A stretch of 64,000 bases of DNA, taken from Scilla litardierei. Lineage: Eukaryota; Streptophyta; Magnoliopsida; Asparagales; Asparagaceae. The notes under the pieces are model-generated. The model worked only from the letters and a program-made list of their open reading frames with translations, searched no databases and was not told the origin of the DNA. The stretch covers positions 160,768,391 through 160,832,390 of the forward strand of contig CM061142.1 in the NCBI GenBank assembly GCA_030789695.1, given 5' to 3'. A program made the translations under genes and the position numbers. Numbering within the stretch: the stretch's first letter is position 1; every line of letters starts with the position of its first letter. Positions 23,559 to 35,580 of this stretch are shown here, piece by piece.

Positions 23559-25140
23559 TGACGTGTGTCCGCCGCACCTGCGGTGGTGGCCGCGTGGCAG
23601 CGGGGGGGTTCTGGTTTAGATATTTGTAACCGCAAGCGCACGGTGTTGTAGTGTGGCTTAGGGGTCGAACACAGGGAGGCTAGGATGTGCTTGTGTCAAG
23701 GAGGACCAAAATCACCCCGTGGGCGAGCTAGCCCGAATCGGTTGATGGTTGTCACGGAAAGGAATGCAAGGCATGAACAATAAGAAAATAAACCCGGGAC
23801 TTTGGTTTTCACTCCAACGAGCGACTCTCCCCGATACGACCTACGGGTAGGATAGCGATCGGAATTAGGGTCTAATGGTGAGACGTTGCCTCTGAAAGTG
23901 GTACCGGCATCCCATGGGCCCGATATTCCGATCGGTGCCCAGGATGATACACCGGACTTCCCGGATTCGATCAGTGGGCACTCCCGTGTCCATTAACACT
24001 GATCGATTCCGGGAGCACTAAGCTCACAACGATAACTCTCAACTTCTCATCCTGCCGCTCCCGCGCGCTAGGATTCGGCGTCTACGTTAAGGGCGTGAGC
24101 TATGGCTAGGGAGTCAACCGCCAAGTTTATTCCCCCTTGGCCCAACGGTCAAAGGAGGTCTTTTTCCCGCCGATGACAATGAAACACCCCGCGTAACTGT
24201 TAGAATCCTAATCCCTATCGATTTCCTAACCCTATGGATGCATCTGGAAGAGCCCCCGAAGGGGTTTCTGCCAAAATCCCAGATTTGGGAACTTCTCACA
24301 AAAATTCATTAAAAAGCGATCTAAATGAAAATGAACCGTTGGAATCATAATCAGACGATTGGAATGCGGAAGTAATAGAGTAATTAAGACAATACTAAAG
24401 TTTAAAAAAGATCCGACAACTTACAAAAGAACAGTAATTACAGCCGTCACAATAGGAGAAAACAGTAAAAACTAGCAGTTCCCCCGTTTCTGGAACCCTA
24501 GGGGTTCTATTTATAGACTATCGTATCACCCGGTCGGTTGACAAGTCAACCGATCGGGTGATCCGTTACAGATAATAACAGAAAACGGCGAACTTTCACC
24601 CGGTCATATGAACCGATCGGTTGAGTTCTTGGAGTGACCGGTTGGATCTTGGCGCCATCGGGTGAAGTGATCGGTTGGGCGCCCGTGTCTTCGGCTCTTC
24701 ATCATCAGCTACAGATGAACCGATCGGGTGAGAGTCACCCGATCGGTTGGAATTTGGCTTGAGAAGACAGAGAGTCGGCCCCCGTTGAACCGGCCTGTGA
24801 ACCGGTCGGGTGACTTTCACTTGAGCTCCGGCTGAGACCGGGTGGTGCACGCGTGCATCACCCGATCGGTTGGAGATGATCAACCGATCGGGTGAGGGGC
24901 TGAAAGATGTATTCTTTGACGTTTGACCCCCTGGATCACGCGTGACTCCTCCCGTTGCTCCGGGGACTTGAGATATCGTCGTTAAACGTCCCCTATGTGG
25001 TCAATCTCCTGCAAACATGGAGAAACAAAGAAAAGTGAAAGAAAACGAGAAAATACGAGAAAGTGAATAAAAGACGGCGAAAAACACGGAGAAACACAAA
25101 AGAAAACGTGCGTGAATATATGAAATATAAACGCACGTCA
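23559..25140 (-). repeat. Element 3 5' LTR
   Basis: 1582 bp, same length as 14411-15992 with only scattered substitutions by eye. TATA is at 24510-24515 on -, with CCGATCGG palindromes upstream to about 24898. Near 24855-24895 this copy has two intact CCGATCGG sites where the other LTR has CCAATCGG and CCGACCAGG. Confidence 0.9.
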
Positions 25141-25525
25141 GTGGTTGGCTCGGCGACACGGGATTGATCGCCTCGGGATGCGGAGCGGTTCGAGGAGCGG
25201 TCCGAGGAGCGGTTCGAGGAGCAGCTCGACGTGGGACGGGAGCGGCTCCGAAGACGGTGCGGAACATCTCGCATGCTCCAGGGTTGAGATTCCGGGTATG
25301 TGTTTATTAGCCTTAGTTTAATTTAATCGCAGTAGGCTAGATCCTTCTTGGGATGGTCAGACCCATCCCAAGTCGTCATAGATCTTGGTTTAGGGTCTTG
25401 GACCTTAGGGTTACATGTTAATTAGATTAACATGTTTATTTTTCCGCTGCTTTTCTGTCTATGTTCCGTCCGACTTAGGACGGGCAAAGAGTTTTTGTGC
25501 CCTAAGGGTCAAAGAAAACCCTACA

Positions 25526-27050
25526 AGATTGATAACCAAGAATGATGTCTCCCTACACCAAATTTCTTAATACTCAATTCTAAATCAGAGATCTTGGATT
25601 TTAAATAGAAGTTTTCATTCATAAGCATGGTACTTTTACTAATAAAGGCCCTTTTATTTTGATCTTCATTTTTCTTAAAGTTTTCAACTTTCTTTTCAAG
25701 ACTCACAATCTTTTCTTTGGACTTGGTTTCGTCTAGTTTTAGCATGTCACACGATTCACATTTAAAAGTTTCATGCAAACTAGTTTTTCCTTTTAATTTT
25801 GAAATAGTAGCTTTAAGATTCTCAATCTCAGATTTCATTTTATCTTCATTTTGTGAAATATGAAAATTATCCTGCTGTAATTCAAAGTTGGTTTCTTTTA
25901 AAGATTCTACAGAGGATTCTAGATTATTGATCTCTAAGTTCATATTTTCACAAATGTTCATAAGTTCTGGTAGAGAGAATTCGTGTACCTCCGATTTTGT
26001 CGAATCGATGTCTCCAACCAGACATGAAGATGAGTGAGCCTCTTCTGGTTCATCCTCGTCATCATCATCCCACGTCACAGCAAGTGATCTTCCTTTTGAT
26101 TCTGTCGGGGCATCCTTCAAAGTTGGACAATTCTTCATGAAGTGTCCTTGTTTCCTCCATTTGAAACACTGTACAGACTTAGTAGTACTCTGTTCAGAAG
26201 AAAAGTTTGAAGGATTAAACTTATTAAAGCGATTGAACCTTTTCGACATTTCAGACTTTCCCTGCGATGTCTTGATGTATCTCCTGAAGCCTCTGACCAT
26301 CAGGGCTTGCTCATCATCAAGATCATCGTCGCTTTCTTCAGCTTTGAATGCTATGGACTTTGCAGCTTTGGCTTCTCCCTTTTCCCGTGTCTCGATGGTT
26401 TTCAGTTCCAGCTCATGGGACATTAGGTTCCTAATCAAATCATCCACGCTCAATTTGGAGAGATCTCGAGCTTCTTGAATTGCAGTAACCTTTGGACGAA
26501 AAGTACTTGGCAAGGCTCGAAGGATTTTCCTTACCAGTTCCACGCTTGGGTATGTCTTTCCAAGTGCCTTTGAGTTGTAGACGATGTCTGTAAATCTTGC
26601 ATACATGTCCTTGATCGTCTCTGCAGGTTTCATATGGAAGCCATCGTATTCCGTGCTGAGAAGCGCTAGTCTGGATTCCTTGACTTGAAACGTTCCCTCG
26701 CGTGTTACTTCCAGAGTACGCCAAATTTCCTGTGCAGTTAAACAGTGAGAAATGCGATTAAATTCAGTCTTATCAAGTGCACAAATTATTGCATTCATTG
26801 CTTTTCCATTTAATAAAAACATCTTTTTATCATTGTCATCCTATTTATCTTCAGGTTTTGGGATTTCAATATTTTCAATTATTAAAACAGGTGATGTATA
26901 TCCCTTAGCAACAATTTTCCAGACATCATAATCTGCAGACACTAAATATATTTTCATCCTAGCTTTCCAGTACGCAAAATCACTTCCATTAAATTTTGGG
27001 GGTCTGACAGTGGATTGACCTTCAGCAAATGTTGAATCATAAAGGCTCAT
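25526..27050 (-). pseudogene. Copia Gag, copy A (5' part of the split polyprotein)
   Basis: Starts at ATG 27050 (MSLYDSTFAEGQSTVRPPKF). It contains the plant copia gag core (FNGSDFAYWKARMKIYLVSA, LTAQEIWRTLEVT, ETIKDMYARFTDIVYN). A TAG at 26838-26840 stands where copy B has TGG (PEDKWDD). The zinc knuckle reads CFKWRKQGHFMKNC, with Trp in place of the second Cys. A long coiled-coil region (about 25600-26000) follows. The frame is cut at 25526 by element 2 and resumes at 5669. Gag forms the particle and binds RNA. Confidence 0.85.
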
Positions 27051-27081
27051 TGTAAACTAGACTTAAATGGTCAAGCCTGAC

Positions 27082-27093
27082 GCTCTGATACCA
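27082..27093 (-). promoter_or_regulatory. Primer binding site of copy A
   Basis: TGGTATCAGAGC on the - strand, two bases inside the middle LTR. It is the exact initiator tRNA-Met complement used by plant copia elements. Confidence 0.88.
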
Positions 27094-27095
27094 AT

Positions 27096-28782
27096 TGTAG
27101 GATCTAAATAGGGCCTAGAGGTGGGGTGAATAGGCCGATGACCAAATTATTGCGAGATAAAAATATTTAAGTCTAATTAAAAATAAATAAGTAAAAACAA
27201 TAGTAAAGCAAATCACAACAACCAGAACAAGCAGATGACACAGCTGATTAACGTGGTTCGGTCTCCCAAGACCTACATCCACCCCGGAACAACATCACTA
27301 AAAATTGTTTCTTTAAGTAGTTACAGTCACACAAGATTAGAGCCCCAACTCTAACCACTCTGACTAACCCTAGCTCACCAAAGCCCAAAAATATAACAAC
27401 ACTTATAATGCTATCCCAATTCGATATGTCCCAATAACTCAGATTACCCAAAACAATTTAGCGGAAGAAAGTATAAAACCCAAAAAGCAATGACATATAC
27501 AACAACGTATTCACAATAATAAAAGATCAAGAGTTTAGAAAGCTCATTAGTGAAGATCCCTCTGGTTGTCGTCTTTCAGCATATCAGTAGCTCTGCAACG
27601 CTTCTTTCGGAATGTCCATCGGAGGTCTGTAGAGGAAGTAGTCGGTGTCCCCGTGAGAGTAGTCGGTAGAAGCTCCTCGATCAACATGATACCATTTGAT
27701 GCACAGGAGGAACTGGCTGCCCAACTTGCTATCAGTACGTCGGGGATGAAGTCACGGTCGCAAAGCCACAAACGGTGCTCAATTTGGATCTCTAGAACTC
27801 CACTTATTGATAAAAATGTGAAGAGTGTACATCGGTTTATATAGGATTAAGCTTAACGGGTTTTGTTACTGTTCCAAAGGATCCACACCCACAAAAATCA
27901 CGTTTAAAATAAGCTTAACGGGTCGGATCTGAAACCCGTTGTCGGCACAAATCTCCGTCGTTTGATCAAGCGGGATTCGATGAGAGCGCGCCACGTGGTC
28001 GTCAAGAGTCGTTCAGCGGCGCCCGCCCACTTTGATCCGGACCCGCGTGTGTCAGCACCATCCGATCTTCGTGTGGACGGCTGAGATGGGGCCACGTCGA
28101 CGCGGATTTCGAACAGCGTCACCCGCCATCTGCGACTTCGTCCGCTTGGTTGGTGACCGTTAGATCTCGATCGAGCGGCTGACAGGCGGCCATGTCGCCC
28201 CGCTTCGAGCGACCGTCAGATGCGGGATGGATGGTTCGGATGAGGACATGTTGATCGATATTTAGCTGCGTTGAAGCCGTATGCTGCAACAGTCACGTAT
28301 GTCGATTTTCCAGTGCATGTTTGATGTATTCTTGAGTATTTGGGCACCAAATAAATCCAATAAATTCTGAACAAATTCTCAAAAATCCCAGAGCCCCATT
28401 TATAAATGTTAGAATTGTTTCACCTCATTTCACCACTTGTAGAAAAAGTTCATTCATTGTATTTTCTGTATTTCTTCGTATTTCTCCGCATTTTGACTTC
28501 AAACAATTTCCATAATTCCTGAGAAAATTCCCATGAAGTTTATAGCCTATGATTAACTCTAGGGTAGATTTTCATAGCTATACTTCCTTGTTTGCTCAGC
28601 TTTCGTAATTCTAAATGTAGTTTCAGCCTTGTATTGCAACGTACTTGAGTACGTACATGTGTAACCTGACCAAACATGAATGTCACACTGCATAGGGACC
28701 TGAGACACACATAACACACATATTAGAATAGTTCAGATGGGTTTGTTATCATCAAACATAGTCTAGGAGGTTGTTTCCAACA
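27096..28782 (-). repeat. Element 1 middle LTR, shared by copies A and B
   Basis: 1687 bp, TGTAGG..CCAACA. A PBS lies on its left and a polypurine tract on its right. TATA on - is at 27836-27843. Upstream of TATA are two direct AAGCTTAACGGGT copies (27849-27861, 27911-27923) and an inverted ACCCGTT (27934-27940). Confidence 0.9.
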
Positions 28783-29948
28783 ATCTCCCCCTTTTGATGA
28801 GAACAAACCAAACATTAAGATTATATCAAAAACTTGTGAAGTGTGTGAAGTGTTAAGCATGAAATTTTGAGCATGAATGGCAAATTGATTAAAAATATAT
28901 GCTCCCCCTATTGTCATGCTCCCCCTATCTCTGATGTTCTCATTACCCAATCTTAATATATCTCGCCCCCTTTGTTTTCATTAAAAAATGTGTAAGAGAT
29001 CATATGATGAATGGAAAATTTAAACATTATAAAGCAGAACAAAAAGCAATACATTGATGACCATAAGGAATAAATAAGCTATAAGCACTAAATCATAACT
29101 ATCATAATTCATCTCTGTGCTCAAGTGTGATGATCAAAAATGTAGGACATATGGAGATGTAATAAGGAATACAGCCTGTCATATCCATCTTTTCACCTGA
29201 ATATATTTACGTCAAAGATTGAGTTTCCCCTTCTTATGTAATATGAGTTCAAGTTACTAATTCCAAACATGACCGATAAGGATTTGTAAATGTGGAATGG
29301 CAGTGCTTGACGGACGTAACACCAACGCTAAGAAAATGACTTTTATAGCATAAGTTGGATGTCCAAGTGTAGTATCAAGGACATAGATCGTATCCATTTT
29401 TCATACGAAGCTCTGTGTATATATTTTTAAGACACGTGTCTTGTTATTCTTTTTATACACACACACATATATATATTTTTTGAAAAGAGCTTTTCTTTTT
29501 ACCCATGCCTTTAAACATCATATTCCATTAGTTAAACATAAATTAGTCCACCAACAACCACTTTTCTTATTCAAGATTACAAAGCCATATCAAAAACATT
29601 TTGATCTGTGTAAGTGTGATTTGAAGATGAAAAACTTTAGTTACCCATTAATGAATATGACCTAATTAAGCATGTAGTCTTTGAATGCAAGCATTGTTAA
29701 GACTATAATATTCAAAATCCATAAAGCATATTTCTTGCATCAAAGATATTTCTGATGAAAACTGCAAAATGAGGAGATAGACATTTCATTTTCCATTTCT
29801 TTTTATATTTTTCTTTTTCATTTTTTATTTTCCTTTTTATAGCACACCATTTTTTTAATAATTTTCCATTTTCAAATTTTTTTATCTTCCTTTTTATAGC
29901 ACACCACACAAAAAAATATGAAAGCACACCAAGAAAAATATTTTCACT
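28783..29948 (-). other. 3' non-coding region of copy B with serial polypurine tracts
   Basis: The tract CATCAAAAGGGGGAGA (- strand, 28784-28799) abuts the middle LTR. Further tracts (TAGGGGGAGCAT twice, at about 28901-28930, and GGGGGCGAGA at about 28961-28970) lie within 190 bp. The rest is AT-rich with no ORF. The stretch near 29441-29665 is low-complexity and I do not regard it as coding. Copy A lost this region by deletion. Confidence 0.65.
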
Positions 29949-30393
29949 CTAAACATGATCAATAATGCCCAGTTCTAGACGTAGACGACAAAAAAAATCT
30001 TCTGGCAAAGGTTTTGTAAAGATATCTGCCAACTGAGAATCAGTAGAAATATATTCAATGGATACATCCTCTTTTGCCAAATGATCTCTAAGGAAATGAT
30101 GTCTTACATCTATGTGTTTTGTTCGAGAGTGATGAACAGGATTGTTAGAAAGATCTATAGCACTCCTACTATCACATCTTAATGGAACTTTTCTAAGATA
30201 CAAACCGTAGTCAGACAGGGTTTGCATCATCCAAAGTACTTGGGCACAGCAACTGCCAAGGGCAATATACTCAGCTTCAGTAGTGGATAAAGCAACACTA
30301 TTCTTCTTATGACTAGACCAAGAAACTAATGAAGGTCCTAGCATAAACATGTTCCACTAGTGCTCTTTCAATCAATCATACTACCAGTATAAT
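29949..30393 (-). pseudogene. Copia RNase H, copy B, C-terminal part
   Basis: Contains TEAEYIALGSCCAQVLWMMQ, CDSRSAIDLSNNPVHHSRTK and LADIFTKPLPEDFF, the conserved RNase H end, and stops at the same RLELGIIDHV terminus as copy A. It is cut at 30393 by element 4. The preceding part (FTDADY, first catalytic Asp) lies beyond 40127. A frameshift near 30345 disrupts the STSGTCFMLG region. Confidence 0.85.
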
Positions 30394-30427
30394 TGTAACG
30401 ACCACTTTTCGTTGTACGTTGTTCGTG

Positions 30428-30451
30428 CACGTGCTTTTGTCCGTGCACGTG
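30428..30451. promoter_or_regulatory. Paired G-boxes near the start of the element 4 LTR
   Basis: CACGTG at 30428-30433 and again at 30446-30451, both inside GTGCACGTG and 18 bp apart. The second LTR keeps both (37321-37326, 37339-37344). CACGTG is the established binding core of plant bZIP and bHLH factors. Use here is inferred. Confidence 0.5.
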
Positions 30452-30960
30452 TTTGTGAACACTTTCGTGTGTAATGCCGTTGTGAACGTCTCTGAGAGTA
30501 TTAAATAGTGGCACTATCTTAGAACGACATTTCTCGAGTCGTTTTCCCACAATTTAATCTTACCCGATGAGATGTGACGATTTTCACTTTTGACGGGAGA
30601 CGTTTCTATTTTTAGTTTCGTCGTCCGACGTCGAAATTGAGATCCGTCTTCTTAGTTAGCTCACACTCGTCATCACGATCACCCCGATATTTATTTTATA
30701 ATTTTTGAAGTTTATTTGACCACTTTTGTATTTTTAACAAGGTTTATAATATTTTTAATAATTTATTTTTAAATTAATTTCGGCAAAATAAAATTTATTT
30801 GAGTTTTAAACGTTTTAAAGAATTTTTGAGCCAATTTCCAGCTCATTTGGACCAGGTCAAATCCTTGGGTGAGTTGGAGAAGTTGAATTTCAAATTTTAA
30901 ATTATTTTAAACTTCTAATCCTATTAGATTTAGCCCTAGACCCAGTCAACCCATCTACAC

Positions 30961-30968
30961 TATATAAA
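30961..30968 (+). promoter_or_regulatory. TATA box of element 4 5' LTR
   Basis: TATATAAA in CTATATAAACAACCCC. The matching box in the 3' LTR is at 37854-37861. It lies about 570 bp into the LTR. Confidence 0.6.
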
Positions 30969-33245
30969 CAACCCCTAGGAAGACCTATTTTCGCAAGAAA
31001 TTAGCCCTAGCCTCTTCCAAAACCCAAATTTGACGTTGCGACGATTCGTCGCAACGTTGCGACGAACAGCTGTCGCTCCGACCGAAGAAACGGCCTCCGT
31101 TCGCCCGCTCTGACCGATAGCCATCCCCGCATCCAAGCCCGCTCGCATCGCAGCACAGCCGCCCGCCCCGTTCCCCGCTTCGACCGAGAGAAGCCCTCGG
31201 TCTGACCGAGAGCTTCCCCCGCTCACGCCCCGCTCCGCACCGCTCGCATCGCCCGCTCTGTCGCTCCGCATCACCCCGTGTCTGACCGGGGCACCCGCCC
31301 GCAGCGCCGCTCTCCACTTCGTTGCAACGTTGCAAACGTTACAACGCTTTGTCGCCCGCAGCGACCGACCCGATCGCCCGCAGCGACCGACCAAACCCCC
31401 CGCACCAAGGCCCCGCCGCACTGCTGCACACCCCAAGCGCTGCAACCCCCGCATCCCATGTGTCTGACCGACGGAGCTCCCCGCACCGAGCCTGTACGAC
31501 CGAGAGCCACTCTTCGCAACCCCGCATCCGTCGCACCACTTGCCTCCGTGGGCCCCCCAAGTTCTCCAGAGGTATTGCGGGTCCCCCAAAGGTCCCTAGG
31601 ACTACTGTGGGCCCCACCTAGGTGCGTTCTCTTTGACGACTTGCCGCGTACGACGTCGTCGCACGTCGTAGCCCGTCGTCACACGTGCTAGCTTTGGAAT
31701 CTGGAATCGTCGCCCGGGTTGATTGCTCTGAAATTTCCAGCGAGGAATCTAATTGGAATCTGGACTTGGAGCGCGATCTTTTATTCCAACCCCCGGCGTC
31801 GCTACCCGACGCCGGTGTAGCTTTCGCATCGTGTTGAGGTAACGCTTTGCACCCTTAGGACCCCCAACCCAATGCATGCTAATCAAGACTAAAATCAGTA
31901 TTTTTAAAGTATTTTAAAAATGTTTTAAATTCACTAATCAAGATTAATAATATGGACTTTAGGCCGGTGGACTTGTGCACGTAGGATAATTGTGATTTTG
32001 GACTCTCTTGGACGGTGTGCTTAGACGTTGTACTTGCAGGCAAGTGAAACTTGCCAACTCTTGTGTAGGGCCATGTTTTTAGGCCACTTCCTTGTTCCTA
32101 GCGTAAAAGAGACTAGTCAGTGAAATGATAGCTGGCTAGACGCCTACTTGATCTAGTTTGACAACGAAACTAGATCCGTCACCTAATTGATCTAGCTTGA
32201 CAACGAAGCTAGATCCAACCCTTAAACTTGTTATTCATGCATACTAAACTGTCACGTTTACTTTCCTTACCTGTACGCACTTTTAACTGCCTTGCATTGC
32301 ATCTTACATGTCATTCAAATTGATTGTTGCATCGTAGCACACGCTACAAAATACTTGTACAATCCGTGTTTCCGTGTTTCCGGCTAGGTGCACCCCTATG
32401 CCATACTTGTTTAAAACACTTCCTGGCTCGTGGTCCAGAAGCGGTCCTCATGTGTTGGCTAAAAACCAATGCCCGATACACGTGGAGGGGTAGGGATAAA
32501 CGGTCACTTGAGCTTAGGAGTGGCTTGATCAGCCCTCTAGCCAAAAGACGGAATCTCTGTGTACGAGGTGCTTACTTTACTTGTCCTGTACTTGTCTTAT
32601 GAATGATTCATGCCATGCCATGCTCGTACTTTACTTTACTTTACTTTACTTTACTTTACCTATTGCACTCATACTTTAACTGCCATGTCATCGCATTCAT
32701 GCTAGAACTTCTAGGTTGTTCACTTTACTTTCAGTTTCCTTGCACAAGTCTCTTGTAGACTTGCTGACATGTGCCCCTTGCTCTTTTGGGTGTCACATGT
32801 TAGACCCTGAGCCAGAGACCGTTGCTGAGTACGTGATGTTTTGCTGACGCTGAGTCTGAGTCCTTGATTGCCCAGGAGGATTTTGGTGGACACCGGTGAC
32901 CATTCTTTGAGTCTTTGTTGAGCTTTATTTTGTTTTAGGCCTTTTGTTAGTTATTGGTGCGTAGCACCGTTGTTTTGTACTTTGTACTTTTGTTGGCCAT
33001 GTTTGGGCCTTTAGTCTCTTTTCTTTTAGCCTGGTGGCTTTTTGTGTTGTTGAAATTTATTTTATGGATATTCTGAGATTATTCGTTTGTCTCATTTCAT
33101 TATTATTATCTTGTTTCGCTCGCGTTGCAAGGACCTGCAGTTTTAAATTTGATTGACGCTTATCGGACTTGCAGCTTTGTTGCTTCAAGTCTGAGCGGAC
33201 CTTCTCACGCTTCGCCTCCATATTTTTGGGAAGCGGGGCGTGACA

Positions 33246-35100
33246 GGTTTTTTTGGTGGCCCATGCAGGTCCGGTCTTGCAATTGCGAATTAACGGAACA
33301 ACGATAATAACGGAATGTCCATTAAATAAATTGCAACATCCGAGTAATAAGCCCTGAGTTTAGTTGTTTTCTTAGGACACTAGATGATAAGAAGGCTTAG
33401 TTAGACGTCTGTGCTTGCTAATTAGAGGCCCTGATTGTAGTTAGACTCCCTTTTAGCAATTGATTTAATCGTCGTAGGAGTTACCTTAGTGGTTATTGCC
33501 TAACCCTGACCATATTAGACCTCTAAAATTTCCTTTTGTCGTTCACTTGGGTTCATCGATTTCGGACCAAGCTGAACGCATTTCATTACCGTCCAGCCCC
33601 TTAGAAGGTCTTAGTGCCTAGTTCCAAATCTTTAGTTGGTCGACCGTAGGAGTTTCCCCGTAGATCCTTCAGAATCATATCATAGGCGTATGTATGTTCT
33701 GATCACCTGACCAAATTTCCTTGCCTCGATTCACGAGATCGCCTCATGACGATCGTCGTCACTCTTCGAACATCTCCATTACAAATCCTGAATCTTTTGA
33801 AAGTATTTTTCGATTTCCTCTTTCCCTAAGTTTAACTTTGTTCAAAATTTTAATATACTTATACTTCATACTCCTTCATTGATTTAAAATTTTTTTTAAA
33901 ACTTTTGTCGGAATTTTTGAACACTAGTTATAATATTTTTCCAGCCTATATTTTTCGTACTTATGTAATTGCGTTGCCCTTCATATATTAATTTTATATA
34001 GAACCGTACTTTTATTTTTTTTTCCAATACGATTTATAATTTTCCTTCTTATTTGTGTTATACGAATGAAACGTCGCGTTTACTTTAATATACTTTCAAG
34101 ACACATGGAATTTCAGCTTTCAGCAAGTTGGTTTTTGCTCGTCGTTTTCGCTACTTCAGATTTTTGCAAAATTACTATTTTCATAACCACTTCCTGATTT
34201 AGACCCTCCATGATTTGATTTTAAAGACTTGCTATTCGATCTTGATAATTCTTATACTAAGTCGTTAATATTATTTTTCCGTGCACCATACATACTTTCA
34301 ATTATTTTTATATCCGTACCAGACTTGTTGTGTTCGTATATTAAGAACCTTGTGTAACTCTGTTTCTCATTTTTGGCAAACCTTGGTTCTCTAAAAGTAG
34401 TTTCAAATTGATTATTTTCAATTTTCCATAGCCCAAGGTTTTGAAAGCATTTAACCTGATTTTAAATTTTTCCGTTACTTGATTTCATTCTTCGACTTTC
34501 CAAAACCTTTTGACAACATTATATTAAATTACTGACGTATAAAATTTTCTAAACCACGTCCTTAATACTCGTGTAAATGATTTTACTTCCTTTTATGATG
34601 TTTTTTTAAAACCAATAGACCATTCTCTCTTATTATGAATGTTCGACTCAAATTTATTTTGAACAACTCGTTTTATCGATCTCCAAATATTTCTTTTCAG
34701 ACTGGGATGTCAACTTTGGAAGAACGACAGTTTTCAAAATCCATGTATTTTAGCTTATGCTATTCACCCTATTTTCTTTTCTGTATCCTATTTAAGCATC
34801 ACTACATCTCCCTTTTTCCTCAACCTAAACATCACCATTGAGTTAATGTTTCGTCTAACCAAGCTGCCTCCTTGTATTCGTCCTATCTGAATTCGTGCTT
34901 ATCGATCCTTCTCTCGTCACGCCCTCGACCTCGACCTCCCTCTATTGCTTAGGCCTTAGGGTCCGTCAATGTCTGTGCCAACCCTTAATTGTTAGTAGGC
35001 CCTTGGACCTTGTGAGGTAGTCGTAGTGCACGTACCTAAGTTGTGTACGTGGGCTTGAATGAGTGTACCCCCATAGTATTTTGATGCTTGCCTATTGTGT

Positions 35101-35102
<2 letters not shown>
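33246..35102 (+). other. Element 4 internal region, left half, non-coding
   Basis: Directly after the LTR I see GGTTTTTTTGGTGGCCCATG and no recognisable tRNA-complementary PBS. The stretch is AT-rich, with stops in all frames and no gag motif. Confidence 0.55.
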
Positions 35103-35144
<42 letters not shown>

Positions 35145-35520
35145 AAAATTTTCAAATGCGAACATTTCGCACCGTGCGAAAATGTTTTTATCTTTTTTTG
35201 AAATTTTTTTTTTCAAAAATTCTTTTTTCCACCCTCATTATATGTTGTTATACCCCCCTCAAAAAATAATGGTTGAGAAATAATGTCATTTGGCCTTCCA
35301 TCAAGCCATTTCATCAAATTCGCACGTTTTGAGACCGTTAAATTTGTAACGGGTGGATGGGTGCTCTAATGCCCAACGGGTTCACCCATTATTTTCCCTG
35401 GGGTATATAATTGTATGGATTAAACATCAAAAAAAGAATTTTTGAAAAAAAAAATTTCAAAAAAATAAAAAAAAAATTTTCGCACGGCTTTCGCACAGGA
35501 TTTTTCGCACCCGAAGATTG

Positions 35521-35579
<59 letters not shown>
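35103..35579. mobile_element. Micron-like inverted-repeat element inside a (TA)n tract
   Basis: A 381-bp segment (35143-35523) sits between (TA)20 at 35103-35142 and (TA)28 at 35524-35579. Its ends are inverted copies (TAGGAAAATTTTCAAATGCG and TAGGGCAATCTTCGGGTGCG on the other strand). The similarity extends inward for roughly 85 bp through CCGTGCGAAAA and the T-rich TTTTTTTGAAATTTTTTTTT blocks. There is no coding. It resembles the TA-microsatellite-targeting 'micron' elements described in rice. The TA tract could be the target or could have expanded afterwards. Confidence 0.65.

Positions 35580-35580
<1 letters not shown>

Larger units (their letters stand above)
14411..25140 (-). mobile_element. 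Element 3: Athila-like Ty3/gypsy element without RT, RNase H or INT
   Basis: Starts TGACGTGTGTCC, ends ACGCACGTCA and is flanked by the TSD GTGGT (14406-14410, 25141-25145). Both LTRs are 1582 bp and near-identical by eye, so it is probably the youngest insertion here. On the - strand the order is LTR, PBS TGGCGCCGTTGTCGGGG, gag, protease, a further ORF, an internal promoter-like block, an extra ORF of the ATHILA ORF-1 kind, polypurine tract, LTR. No RT, RNase H or integrase is visible, so it would need enzymes from another element. Confidence 0.88.
5670..25525 (+). mobile_element. Element 2: copia-derived large LTR element, non-coding
   Basis: Starts TGTAGGAGAATAATG, ends AAAACCCTACA and is flanked by the TSD AGATT (5665-5669 and 25526-25530). 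Copy B of element 1 reads straight through this point (around 43020), confirming the insertion. It has LTRs near 2.5 kb, a PBS TGGTATCA at 8213, a polypurine tract at 12271-12282 and about 4.07 kb of internal DNA with almost no coding. A 17-codon RNase H tail at 12181-12234 places it with Ty1/copia. Its 3' LTR is split by element 3. Without that insertion the element is about 9.1 kb, like a LARD (large retrotransposon derivative). Confidence 0.88.
12283..25525 (+). repeat. Element 2 3' LTR, split by element 3
   Basis: The LTR runs 12283-14410, is broken by element 3 (14411-25140) and resumes after the duplicated GTGGT at 25146-25525. The break corresponds to about position 7811 of the 5' LTR, where GCGTGGTTGGCTCGG is uninterrupted. 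A TATA box is at 14177-14186. Confidence 0.88.
30394..33245 (+). repeat. Element 4 5' LTR
   Basis: 2852 bp, near-identical to 37287-40121. It has paired CACGTG boxes near its start and a TATA box at 30961-30968. A strong hairpin GTTGCGACG/CGTCGCAAC lies at about 31034-31055 in the presumed transcribed part. A very GC-rich stretch spans 31020-31800, and an (ACTTT)n tract at 32628-32659 is longer than in the other LTR (39511-39535). Confidence 0.88.

Noticed and set aside
29441..29665. Small + strand ORF (74 codons) in the 3' region of copy B
   Set aside because: AT-rich, Phe/Lys/His-rich low complexity, absent from copy A because of the deletion and with no homology. Chance frame.
30975..31589. 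Long - strand open frame (204 codons), repeated at 37868-38473
   Set aside because: Lies wholly inside the GC-rich transcribed part of the element 4 LTR, overlaps equally long frames on both strands, is Gly/Arg/Ala low-complexity and has no recognisable domain. High GC removes stops by chance.
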